Source of the DNA: Chloroflexota bacterium
GTDB taxonomy: Bacteria > Chloroflexota > Chloroflexia > JAMDCE01
Reading direction: 5' to 3'
Length of the DNA: 17,628 bases
Assembly (NCBI GenBank): GCA_023489135.1
Contig: JAMDCE010000196.1
Location: 1-17,628, forward strand
Shown here in pieces: positions 7,220 to 13,978 of this stretch. The notes beneath the pieces are model-generated. The model ran no database searches, was not told where the DNA came from, and saw nothing but the letters and a program-made list of their open reading frames with translations. How positions within the stretch are numbered: position 1 is the first letter of the stretch; each line of letters opens with the position of its first letter. A program made the position numbers and the translations under genes.

Positions 7220-7920
7220 TATCCCTCCTTCACACTGACCACCAAGTCTCCCGGGGAACCGCGCCGCGATGGTTGATCAACAGCTCCAGCGTAAACGCCC
7301 CGCAAATCCGGAGGCAGCAGCACTGCCAGCCGCCCCATCATAAAGTCGGTTAGCTCCGTCAAGTCCTCTTTACCTTCCTTCTCCCTCTGCGGGAGATGGA
7401 ACGCCGGACCAAACACAACCTTCACCGGTACCCTTCTGGGGAGAAAACGTCCCTTCTCCTCGAAAACCTTTCCCGTGCCCACGAGCGCGACAGGCAGTAC
7501 TGGCACACCTGATCGCAGCGCCAGCATCGTCGCGCCGGTGTGGGCCCGCTGCAATGTCGCCGCTGCATTCCGGGTCCCCTCGGGAAAAAGCCCCAGCACT
7601 CCTCCACCTTTCAGGACATTCAGAGCCTGGCGCAGGGCCTGCCGGTCCACTGATTTCCGTTTCACCGAAATCGTCCCCGCCTTTCGCATCAGCCCGCCAA
7701 ATACAGGGACCCGAAAGAGCTCTTCTTTGGCCATGAAAAATATGTGGCGTCGGGTACTAATCACCAGAATTGGCGGATCGACGATGTCCACATGGTTGAC
7801 CACCAGAATCGCCGGGCCTTTTCTGGGCACATTCTCCCCTCCCTCCACCTGCAGCCGCACCAGGAATCTGGCGAGAATCACGGCTAGCGATCGCAGGAAG
7901 TAATAGATGAGAGCGCTCAC
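7219..7920 (-). CDS. plsC: 1-acyl-sn-glycerol-3-phosphate acyltransferase
   Basis: A 233-residue PlsC-family acyltransferase that makes phosphatidic acid from lysophosphatidic acid at the inner membrane face. A hydrophobic N-terminus (about residues 2-20) comes first. Motif I, H-x4-D, is His43-Asp48 (NHVDIVDP); motif III, FPEGTR, is at 112-117; and GVPVLPVAL at 138-146 is motif IV. The start is GTG at 7920 with GAGGG upstream, 9 nt after the cmk stop. It overlaps the next gene by 1 nt. The order rluB-cmk-plsC is also common in Firmicutes, which supports the assignments. Confidence 0.94.
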   Translation of the reverse strand: MSALIYYFLRSLAVILARFLVRLQVEGGENVPRKGPAILVVNHVDIVDPPILVISTRRHIFFMAKEELFRVPVFGGLMRKAGTISVKRKSVDRQALRQALNVLKGGGVLGLFPEGTRNAAATLQRAHTGATMLALRSGVPVLPVALVGTGKVFEEKGRFLPRRVPVKVVFGPAFHLPQREKEGKEDLTELTDFMMGRLAVLLPPDLRGVYAGAVDQPSRRGSPGDLVVSVKEG

Positions 7921-7929
7921 GGTTAACCC

Positions 7930-8631
7930 TCAGTCCTCGCCTTTGTGACCATCGTTGGCGTTCAATAGATCCATCACTCGCCCCAGTACTTGCTGGATGG
8001 TGAGCCCATCGGTATCGACCACTCTGGCATCCTCGGCCACTCGCAGCGGAGAGGCTTGCCGTTCGCTATCGATCTGATCTCGTCGCCGCATTTCGGCCAA
8101 GACGCTGTTGAATCGTCTATGCTTTCCCCGCGCAGCCAGTTCAGCATACCGGCGCCTGGCCCTTTCCTCGAGAGAAGCATCCAGGTAGATCTTCAAGTCG
8201 GCCTCGGGCAGCACGACGGTGCCGATGTCCCGACCCACCATCACTACCCTTTCTTGCCTGGCCGACTCCCTCTGCTGAGGTACCAAAGCCTCTCGAACTT
8301 CCTGACAGGCCGAAATCGCCGACACGTTCTGGTCTACCTCTGGCCGCCGCAGATCCCAGGTCACGTCTTGGCCATCAATCAGCACGGTGTATTTCCGTCC
8401 GTCCAAGACGGTGGGTCCGAGGATAGTGATCTTCACCTTCCTGGCCAGATCGCTGAGCCTCTGGCAATCGGTGCTGGCAATGCTGTCCTGCAGCGCCAAC
8501 CAGGTGATAGCTCGGTACATTGCCCCAGTATCGAGAAACAGATAACCAAGCCGCTCGGCCAGCAATTCGGCGATCGTCGACTTCCCGGCCCCGGCTGGTC
8601 CGTCAATGGCGATGGTCCTAGGCTTGAGCAT
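7930..8631 (-). CDS. cmk: Cytidylate kinase
   Basis: A 233-residue CMP/dCMP kinase that supplies CDP and dCDP. The P-loop GPAGAGKST is at residues 11-19, the substrate-binding DTGAMYRA at 34-41, and the GRDIGTVVLPEA element follows near residue 154. The length fits the family. The ATG at 8631 follows the rluB stop directly (TAAATG, no spacer), with AGGTAGGA upstream, so translation is likely coupled. The C-terminus is followed by plsC after 9 nt. Confidence 0.97.
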   Translation of the reverse strand: MLKPRTIAIDGPAGAGKSTIAELLAERLGYLFLDTGAMYRAITWLALQDSIASTDCQRLSDLARKVKITILGPTVLDGRKYTVLIDGQDVTWDLRRPEVDQNVSAISACQEVREALVPQQRESARQERVVMVGRDIGTVVLPEADLKIYLDASLEERARRRYAELAARGKHRRFNSVLAEMRRRDQIDSERQASPLRVAEDARVVDTDGLTIQQVLGRVMDLLNANDGHKGED

Positions 8632-9384
8632 TTATCCTACCTTTCCCACACTGCGGGGCGACGTTTTCTTCCGGCTGCCCGTGAACAACTTCTGAACCTC
8701 TCCCGGGGCCAAGCGTCGAAACTGTCCTGGCGCCAATTCACCCAGCCGCAGCGAGCCAATTCTTGTCCTCATGAGCTTTATCACCGGATGCCCCACCGCT
8801 TCGGCCATCCGTCTGATCTGCCGTTTGCGCCCTTCGTGAATGACGAGCCGAAGCCAAGTGTTTCCATCCTCCCGTCCGGTTTCTTCCACCTTGGCCGGAG
8901 CCGAGACCTCTCCGTCGATTTCCACCCCTTGCCTCAGCCGGGCCAGCTTTTCGCTGGACGGGTGCCCTTCCACCAACACTCGATATTCTTTTTCGACCAC
9001 GAAGCTCGGGTGGGTTAGTCGATAGGCCAGGTCGCCATCATTTGTCAAGAGAATCAAACCCTCGCTGTCAGCATCGAGACGTCCCACTGGATACAAACGC
9101 CCCATCTTGGGAGCCAAATCCAGCACCGTCTTCCGACCGTGGGTATCTCGCGCTGTACTGATATACCCCTGTGGCTTGTTCACGGCTAAGTAGACAAGCT
9201 CTGCCTCACAGCGGAGCAGTCTCCCATCTACGGCAATGCGATCCTGGAGCGGGTCCGCTCTGGTGCCTAACCGTGTAACCACCTTCTCGTTCACAGTCAC
9301 CCGTCCCGCCCTGATCATCTCTTCAGTGGCTCGTCGGGAGGCGACTCCTGCATTAGCAAGGATCTTTTGCAACCTCTCCTGCAT
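8632..9384 (-). CDS. rluB: rRNA pseudouridine synthase, RluB/RsuA family
   Basis: A 250-residue enzyme that converts a uridine of ribosomal RNA to pseudouridine. An S4 RNA-binding domain occupies about residues 1-60 (QERLQKILANAGVASRR), followed by the catalytic domain with GRLDADSEGL, where Asp104 is the catalytic aspartate, and the LLTNDGDLAYRLTHP signature. The GRKRQIRRM helix is also typical. The frame can be extended to a TTG at 9402, but the ATG at 9384 directly follows a GGGAGGGAAGGG Shine-Dalgarno and is preferred; it lies 14 nt after the carboxypeptidase stop. RluB (23S) and RsuA (16S) cannot be separated with certainty; genome context with cmk favours RluB. Confidence 0.94.
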   Translation of the reverse strand: MQERLQKILANAGVASRRATEEMIRAGRVTVNEKVVTRLGTRADPLQDRIAVDGRLLRCEAELVYLAVNKPQGYISTARDTHGRKTVLDLAPKMGRLYPVGRLDADSEGLILLTNDGDLAYRLTHPSFVVEKEYRVLVEGHPSSEKLARLRQGVEIDGEVSAPAKVEETGREDGNTWLRLVIHEGRKRQIRRMAEAVGHPVIKLMRTRIGSLRLGELAPGQFRRLAPGEVQKLFTGSRKKTSPRSVGKVG

Positions 9385-9398
9385 CCCTTCCCTCCCTC

Positions 9399-10583
9399 TC
9401 AATTCAATGAGAAAAGGAACTGTCTGACCTCAGCAACTCGAGGTTGAGACTCCACCTCAAAGTAAACGGGCACACTCCGCAACGTCGTGCTCCCCAAATA
9501 GAGACTGAGCTGCCCTACGGGATTCAACCCGCCGGCATCAGATGAGGGGAGCAGTTGTAGCTGAGAACGAAGCAAGCCCGCCTCCCACCGGGGAACGAGT
9601 TCCACGGCGTGCTCCCGAAGGCCGAGTAGTCTCAGCGTTCCGCTGGCATCGAGATAGCGACCAGTCCCCCGCCCTTCCAGATCCAGCGGTATCCACGCGT
9701 AACTGGCGAAGAAATAGTCCAGCAGCTTAACCGTCTCCACGTAGCGGTCCTCTGCTCCCAGGACCACAGCGATTATCTGATGGCCGTTCTGGGTGACTGA
9801 GGCAACCAGGCAGGCTCCCGCCGCATCCGTGGTGCCGGTCTTCACCCCGTCAACCCCCTCGTAACTGCCAAGGAGCTGGTTTGTGTTTACCAACTGGTGG
9901 CCCACCCCATCCTCGATAGTCATTTCCTTAGTGGCCACGATCCGGGCAAACGTTTTGTACTTCAGCGCCTCTCGGGCGAGCATGGCCAGATCGTAAGCGC
10001 TGCTGTAGTGACCGTCGGAGTCGAGACCGTGCGGGTTCTCGAACTTCGTGTCCAGCAATCCCAACCTGCTAGCTTCGCCGTTCATAAGGGTCACAAAACG
10101 CGCGACACCTGTCTCTCCATCCTCTGTCGCATAGGTAGTGCCCACGTGCCGCGCGACGGCCATGGCGGCCTCGTTGGCCGAGTTTAGCAGCATTCCCTCC
10201 AGGAGATCACCCACCGTGAGCTCCTCTCCAGCCACCAGGCCCATGCTCGTGCCTCCTGCCAGGTCTTCTGGCACAATAGTTACCACATCCGAAAGGTCGG
10301 CCAGTCGAAGAATGAGCAGCGCCGTCATGATCTTGGTCGTGCTCGCCGGGGCCAGCCGCTTCCGTGCGTCCTTCTCGAAAACTATCCTCCCGTCAGTGGA
10401 ATCCAGAATAATAGCGGCCGCCGCTGCCGTCTCGGGGGGCTGCGCCGCTGCGGCCAGGCTGACCTCCTGCTCTCCTGCTCTGAGCGTGGGAATATCGGCA
10501 TCCGTGATCGCCGGAGGTCGAAAACCCAGTCCCAGGGTGCTCAGCAATAGAAGCGCTATTCCCAGTCGCCCGAGTTCCGGCAT
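9399..10583 (-). CDS. Serine-type D-Ala-D-Ala carboxypeptidase (S11, PBP5/DacF-like)
   Basis: A 394-residue low-molecular-weight penicillin-binding protein that removes the terminal D-Ala of peptidoglycan side chains outside the membrane. It starts with a hydrophobic signal segment (about residues 6-20). The three active-site motifs are S81-TT-K84, S135-AN137 and K248-T-G250. The C-terminal region (about 300-394) fits the beta-rich PBP5 C-domain. No clear C-terminal amphipathic anchor was seen. It is the first gene of the five-gene minus-strand operon, with a good promoter at 10632-10660. The ribosome site (GAGG, 10 nt before the ATG) is modest. The presence of this gene with murJ shows a genuine peptidoglycan wall. 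dacA, dacB and dacF names are interchangeable here. Confidence 0.95.
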   Translation of the reverse strand: MPELGRLGIALLLLSTLGLGFRPPAITDADIPTLRAGEQEVSLAAAAQPPETAAAAAIILDSTDGRIVFEKDARKRLAPASTTKIMTALLILRLADLSDVVTIVPEDLAGGTSMGLVAGEELTVGDLLEGMLLNSANEAAMAVARHVGTTYATEDGETGVARFVTLMNGEASRLGLLDTKFENPHGLDSDGHYSSAYDLAMLAREALKYKTFARIVATKEMTIEDGVGHQLVNTNQLLGSYEGVDGVKTGTTDAAGACLVASVTQNGHQIIAVVLGAEDRYVETVKLLDYFFASYAWIPLDLEGRGTGRYLDASGTLRLLGLREHAVELVPRWEAGLLRSQLQLLPSSDAGGLNPVGQLSLYLGSTTLRSVPVYFEVESQPRVAEVRQFLFSLN

Positions 10584-10631
10584 GCGTTCTGAACCTCATC
10601 TGGACCGGTGGCACGGTGTGGCTTCACCAGA

Positions 10632-10660
10632 ATTATAAGCTTTTGCGGCAGGCCTGACAA
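10632..10660 (-). promoter_or_regulatory. Promoter of the carboxypeptidase-rluB-cmk-plsC-mog operon
   Basis: On the minus strand TTGTCA (10660-10655), 17 bp, then a perfect TATAAT (10637-10632). Transcription would start near 10625, giving a leader of about 42 nt before the carboxypeptidase ATG. Confidence 0.8.
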
Positions 10661-10997
10661 TGTAAGGTACCCTGATGCATTTTGTACCCTTTTCCGAACC
10701 GGACTCGCGACTCCCCACTCCCCCAATTTTCAGGTTCATTCCGAAAGGGCAATTTTCCTTGAAGAAGCCCGACAGGCTCTAAGAAAAGGGCCCACTCGTC
10801 TGGACAGTAACCGCGGAGTCGTGGGAGTGATGCTGGCGCCGACGCAGGGCTTCAGGTTATAGCGACATTAGCCGCTCACGCTTGGGGGGACTAGAGAAGC
10901 CAAGGGCAAGCCCGATCTCGAAAGTTGGACTTGCCTTCATTCTTTCTGTCGCCAAACTAACGTCTCGATCGTGGGCGTAGTTCTGGTAACGCCAGTG
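10661..10997. other. Non-coding stretch between divergent units
   Basis: This stretch separates the minus-strand operon from the plus-strand genes at 11104 and beyond. An imperfect hairpin (10902-10910 with 10930-10937, one bulge) is the only structure noticed. An 84-codon open frame at 10608-10862 overlaps the operon promoter and is not believed. Confidence 0.4.
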
Positions 10998-11006
10998 TGG
11001 TATAAT
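10998..11006 (+). promoter_or_regulatory. Extended -10 promoter
   Basis: TGGTATAAT is a perfect extended -10 (TGn plus TATAAT). There is no good -35 at 17 bp (TAGTTC at 10978-10983), which is usual for extended -10 promoters. It would start transcription near 11013, before the small ORF and the DUF2103-like gene. Confidence 0.6.
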
Positions 11007-11103
11007 GCAGCCAGGCTTCCGATGCGCCATCATTTCTTGACGAGTTAAGAAGCAGTCGGGGATCTGGTCATTGTAGTACTGTTCGCTGGCAAGGAATGCC
11101 TAG

Positions 11104-11349
11104 ATGAGCGCTTTGGTGCAAACGGCCCATCAACTCGGCGTCGCCCTGGTTGGCATTGGACCACTTGGCGAATGGGTGACTTTTCTCGATCGTTGGGGTG
11201 GTTACGTTCGGGTGGCTGAGGCGGCTCAGCGAGATGGGGAATATGTGGTTGCGGCGGAAAGGCTGCAGGGTGAGTTCCCTATACTTTTTCCATCTCCAGA
11301 CAAAGCGATAAAAACAGCCCGGGGAGATGGCCTGCGACCTGGTCTGTAG
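11104..11349 (+). CDS. Small hypothetical protein
   Basis: An 81-codon frame that I do not recognise. It begins with ATG, with AAGGA 7 nt upstream, and is downstream of the extended -10 promoter. The product has a mildly hydrophobic start (VALVGIGPLGEWVTFL) without a clear membrane segment, a charged middle and a basic C-terminus. It ends 28 nt before the likely start of the DUF2103-like gene, which is good operon spacing. Codon composition looks similar to its neighbours. It could be a real small protein or only a leader frame; nothing in the sequence gives a function. Confidence 0.4.
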   Translation: MSALVQTAHQLGVALVGIGPLGEWVTFLDRWGGYVRVAEAAQRDGEYVVAAERLQGEFPILFPSPDKAIKTARGDGLRPGL

Positions 11350-11377
11350 CGCGTTTTTGCCAGCGATAGAAGGGACT

Positions 11378-11704
11378 ATGGGACGTAAGTACAGGTCCAA
11401 GGGGGTTAAGAGGGAGCACAATATCATACAAGACGTGCCACCTCTCTTGGAGAAGATTGCCGCCCACCCTAAAGTGAAATCCGTGATTCCCGGGCGGATC
11501 AAGGTTACTCAGAGCAACGCCGCTGCGGTGAAACTGCGAATTCAGACCAAGACCGTCAGCGGGATTAAACTCTCGGCGCGCAGCCGTAGCGCCAGCCAGG
11601 AGGTGTTTGTCGTCACTGACGTCCCTGACGAGGTAGCCGATTTCCTCGTGGAAACGCTGGGCCTGGAGGTCCCAACCTGGGTGCCAAAGGCTCCGCCAAC
11701 GTAG
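11378..11704 (+). CDS. DUF2103-like protein
   Basis: A 108-residue basic protein. The stretches VKSVIPGRIK, VKLRIQTKTVSGIKL and ARSRSASQEVFVV resemble what I remember of DUF2103, a family of unknown function described as predicted metal-binding; this is recall, not a search. No Cys cluster or other obvious metal site is present in this copy. The frame is open to a GTG-type start at 11327, but the ATG at 11378 is preceded by AGAAGGGA and begins MGRKYRSKGVKREHN, which fits the family start better. It is likely co-transcribed with the small ORF before it. Confidence 0.55.
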   Translation: MGRKYRSKGVKREHNIIQDVPPLLEKIAAHPKVKSVIPGRIKVTQSNAAAVKLRIQTKTVSGIKLSARSRSASQEVFVVTDVPDEVADFLVETLGLEVPTWVPKAPPT

Positions 11705-11800
11705 GCGCAACAACGCAAAGTCTTTAGAAATAGCGCTCCCAACACTCTGGAATACGGTGGTGTTTCGTCCAACTATTATTTCGAAGAAGGAGGCACGGCC

Positions 11801-12538
11801 GTGCAGTGCTCATCTTGTGGAAGAGAGATCCCCGACAACTCTAAGTTCTGCGGACTCTGCGGCGCTCCCCAACCATCACCGGAGCAAACAGCCGTCTATC
11901 AACCATCGTCCCCGCCCCCTCCGCCCCAGGATCACCAGTATTATGTTCCTCCGGCGCAGGGATATCAGCCTCCCTCCTACCAGCCGGCATCTCAAGCTGG
12001 CTATACGCCTCCCTCTTACCAGCCGCCGTCTCAGGCTGGCTATGCGCCTCCCGCGTATCAGCCTCCGGTGTACGGTCAGCCCTACGGCGCCGCCGGGGCG
12101 AGAAAGGCGGGCTTTTGGATCAGATTTGTGGCTCTCCTGATTGATGGCGTTATTCTCGGTGTTGTTTCCCTGGCCATTTCCCTGCCTCTGGGAGCAGGAT
12201 TTGCGGGGATAGGCGCCGCAGCAGGTGATGAGACAGGTGGACTAGCCGCCGCAGGCGGATGTCTGGCCTGGCTCCTGATCGTAGCCATCGAGATAGGCTA
12301 TGTGATCGCCTTCTGGACTCTGAAAAGTGCCACACCTGGAAAGATGGCTCTGGGCCTGAAGGTCGTGACGGTGGAAGGCGCAGATCTAACCCTCGGGAAA
12401 GCGATCCTTCGCTTCGTCGGTTACATCGTCAACTCGATCATTCCTTTCGCCATCGGTTACATCTGGGCCGCCTTTGACAGCCAGAAGCAGGGTATTCACG
12501 ATAAGATCGCCGGCACTTACGTCATCTACACGCGTTAG
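11801..12538 (+). CDS. Zinc-ribbon RDD-family membrane protein
   Basis: A 245-residue protein with three parts. Residues 1-22 form a zinc ribbon (Cys3, Cys6, Cys17, Cys20). Residues about 34-96 are a Pro/Tyr/Gln-rich linker with two and a half 13-residue repeats of the PPSYQPxSQAGYx type. Residues about 103-243 are an RDD domain with membrane segments near 108-130, 150-172 and 205-225 and the typical FWIRFVALLIDG opening, ATPGKMALGLKVV middle and GIHDKIAGTYV end. The start is GTG at 11801, 7 nt after AAGGAGG. RDD proteins have been linked to ion or small-solute transport, but the function is not settled. It may be a separate unit from the DUF2103-like gene 96 nt upstream. Confidence 0.88.
   Translation: MQCSSCGREIPDNSKFCGLCGAPQPSPEQTAVYQPSSPPPPPQDHQYYVPPAQGYQPPSYQPASQAGYTPPSYQPPSQAGYAPPAYQPPVYGQPYGAAGARKAGFWIRFVALLIDGVILGVVSLAISLPLGAGFAGIGAAAGDETGGLAAAGGCLAWLLIVAIEIGYVIAFWTLKSATPGKMALGLKVVTVEGADLTLGKAILRFVGYIVNSIIPFAIGYIWAAFDSQKQGIHDKIAGTYVIYTR
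11969..12067 (+). repeat. In-frame 39-bp tandem repeat in the RDD gene
   Basis: Two full copies and one partial copy of a 39-bp unit code for PPSYQPASQAGYT, PPSYQPPSQAGYA and PPAYQPPV. The differences are mainly at third positions, so the repeat is under protein-level selection or is recent. Copy number may vary between strains. Confidence 0.75.
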
Positions 12539-12843
12539 ACCTCCGCGTCGCAGAAGGGGTGGCAGGCTAAGCATCAGGTGCCCGCTCTGTAGAGCCTTGA
12601 TAAATCAAGGCTCTACAGGCTAAGGCATCTTCTTATCCCCACAAACCACCTTCTTTCATTGCCCTCATGGGCCTCCCTACCCGATCATCCCGACCGCTAA
12701 CGGCCCACCCAGGTGTTCCAAGAACGTACACTTAGCGAAACTCATCCCATCGCCAGCCGGCAAGTCGGCATTTGAAGAGGCGCGAAACCGCGCGAAATCA
12801 TAAGTTTGCCTCAAGAATTGGGCGCAAGATAGCTTGCCAATCG
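12539..12843. other. Non-coding stretch with palindromic repeat
   Basis: About 610 nt separate the RDD and RlpA-like genes. The first half holds the palindrome at 12587-12618; the second half holds the sigma-54 promoter (12844-12860) and a long leader. No tRNA or riboswitch could be recognised in it. Confidence 0.5.
12587..12618. repeat. Perfect 14-bp palindromic repeat with TAAA loop
   Basis: Bases 12587-12600 pair perfectly with 12605-12618 around TAAA; the centre reads TTGATAAATCAA. It lies 48 nt after the RDD gene stop. There is no U-tract. It may act as a 3' hairpin, or be one copy of a dispersed intergenic palindrome family. Confidence 0.75.
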
Positions 12844-12860
12844 CTGGCACGTTTCTTGCT
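12844..12860 (+). promoter_or_regulatory. Sigma-54 consensus promoter (-24/-12)
   Basis: CTGGCACGTTTCTTGCT matches every defined base of the sigma-54 consensus TGGCACG-N4-TTGCW. The start point would be near 12871. The next credible gene is the SH3b-RlpA gene at 13152, giving a leader of about 280 nt, unless the small frame at 12950-13162 is translated. Confidence 0.65.
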
Positions 12861-12949
12861 AGCTAATCGCTCCGTAGGGTAGCGTCTTTATCGACGTCTC
12901 TCGCACCTTCCCATGCAATCTGCACGCCTCAAGTATTCATATCCAAGAA

Positions 12950-13162
12950 GTGGCTTGGTCCCAGGGCATGGCTATGTCCGGGCCGGGCCTATCCAAAAGC
13001 GTCCGCAAGATTTTGTCTGAAGGTAAAGGTTCCAGGTCGCTGCGCCTGTTAGAGTTGGCTGTTTCCACGGCCATTAACCCTTGGGAGGCTATTGCTCGCT
13101 TGACGTCCAAGCCAGCTTTCCTTCAGAACGAACCAAAAAGGAAGGATGGTAATGGTGATTAG
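12950..13162 (+). CDS. Doubtful small ORF in the rlpA leader
   Basis: A 70-codon frame with GTG start (internal ATGs at 12968 and 12974) that ends 11 nt inside the RlpA-like gene. The product is basic and is not recognised. The ribosome site is poor. It is listed only because it lies directly downstream of the sigma-54 promoter and overlaps the next start in a way that could couple translation. Confidence 0.15.
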   Translation: MAWSQGMAMSGPGLSKSVRKILSEGKGSRSLRLLELAVSTAINPWEAIARLTSKPAFLQNEPKRKDGNGD

Positions 13163-13787
13163 ACGATCTGTGGCAGTGCTGTTGTTGGTAGGCATCCTGT
13201 GGTCTACGCCTGCGATCGCTCTCGGCTGGGATGGTAGCGTTCAAGGCACGGGAGGGCTGGGCCTACGGCTTCGGTCCGGGATATGGGCCAGAGTCGTCGG
13301 GATCCTGGCGGAAGGAACCAAAGTGGAGGTAGTCGGAGAAGATCACGACCAGGCCGGAGTGTCATGGTATCACGTTAAGACCCAGGATAAAGAGGGTTGG
13401 GTCTATGGAAACTACGTCTCTGGACCTGGAAAAGCCTTCTCCACCAACACTTCACCGTCCCAAACTCCAACCACCCCCAGTGTAAGCAGTGGAGTCGTTC
13501 AGACCGGCCTGGCAACCTGGTATGGCCCCGGTTTCCACGGCAATGGAATGGCCAACGGCCAGATCTTCGACATGTATGACCCGACCACGACAGCATCAAA
13601 CACTTTCCCGCTCGGTACCTGGCTGCGTGTCACTAATCAATCGAACGGCGCTAGCGTGGTGGTTCAGGTGAGAGATACCGGAGGGTTTGGCGGGGCGGTA
13701 GTGGTCGATTTGTCCATGGCCGCCTTCGCCTCCATAGGCTCACTCGACTCTGGCGTCATCCCCGTGAGCATCGAGAGATTGAGTTAG
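13152..13787 (+). CDS. rlpA: Secreted SH3b plus RlpA-like double-psi beta-barrel protein
   Basis: A 211-residue exported protein. The signal peptide (about residues 1-24) ends near TPAIALG. A bacterial SH3 domain (about 33-91, LRLRSGIWARVVGIL to GWVYGNYVSG) should bind the wall. A Ser/Thr/Pro linker (about 97-114) leads to the RlpA-like barrel (about 117-211, GLATWYGPGFHGNGMANGQ). RlpA proteins are lytic transglycosylases that cut denuded glycan. The catalytic Asp is present (Asp175, VQVRDTGGF), but the position of the partner His in the AHKTLP-type motif is Ser149 (TASNTFPLG). Wall binding is likely; enzyme activity is uncertain. GAAGG lies 6 nt before the ATG at 13152; an in-frame ATG at 13146 is the alternative. 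A sigma-54-type promoter lies upstream and a hairpin follows. Confidence 0.88.
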   Translation: MVIRRSVAVLLLVGILWSTPAIALGWDGSVQGTGGLGLRLRSGIWARVVGILAEGTKVEVVGEDHDQAGVSWYHVKTQDKEGWVYGNYVSGPGKAFSTNTSPSQTPTTPSVSSGVVQTGLATWYGPGFHGNGMANGQIFDMYDPTTTASNTFPLGTWLRVTNQSNGASVVVQVRDTGGFGGAVVVDLSMAAFASIGSLDSGVIPVSIERLS

Positions 13788-13819
13788 CAAAGGTTTGACG
13801 CGCAGCCCTGGAATCAATG

Positions 13820-13856
13820 GGCGTGGGAGGGTCTGTCGAGCTAACCCTCTCACGCC
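13820..13856 (+). terminator. Terminator-like hairpin after the RlpA-like gene
   Basis: A 13-bp stem with one G.U (13820-13832 with 13844-13856) and an 11-nt loop lies 32 nt after the stop codon. No U-run follows. It probably ends or stabilises the transcript. Confidence 0.5.
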
Positions 13857-13943
13857 TGCCGGTCTTCAGCGACCCTCGCCAGAAGTACCTCTCTAGAGAT
13901 CTCGGCTTTCCCTCTGACCACCTCATCTAGGCTCCACCGCATA

Positions 13944-13972
13944 TTGATTTCCCACCCCCTTTTTGCTATCAT
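13944..13972 (+). promoter_or_regulatory. Promoter of the candidate 6S RNA
   Basis: TTGATT (13944-13949), 17 bp, TATCAT (13967-13972) with an extended TGC just before it. The -35 hexamer is the same as that of the rpsT promoter. The start point would be near 13979. Confidence 0.7.
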
Positions 13973-13978
13973 ACCGGC

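Noticed and set aside
7990..9018. 342-codon plus-strand open frame opposite cmk and rluB
   Set aside because: It is antisense to two well-identified genes and has no family resemblance; it is a by-product of GC-rich codon use.
10608..10862. 84-codon frame
   Set aside because: It overlaps the promoter of the carboxypeptidase operon and has no ribosome site or recognised features.
12640..13140. c-di-AMP (ydaO) or c-di-GMP riboswitch before the RlpA-like gene
   Set aside because: Such riboswitches often precede wall hydrolases, and a fragment near 12690 (CATCCCGACCGCTAAC) looks slightly like the ydaO 3' end. The conserved core could not be assembled and the fragment is over 400 nt from the gene.
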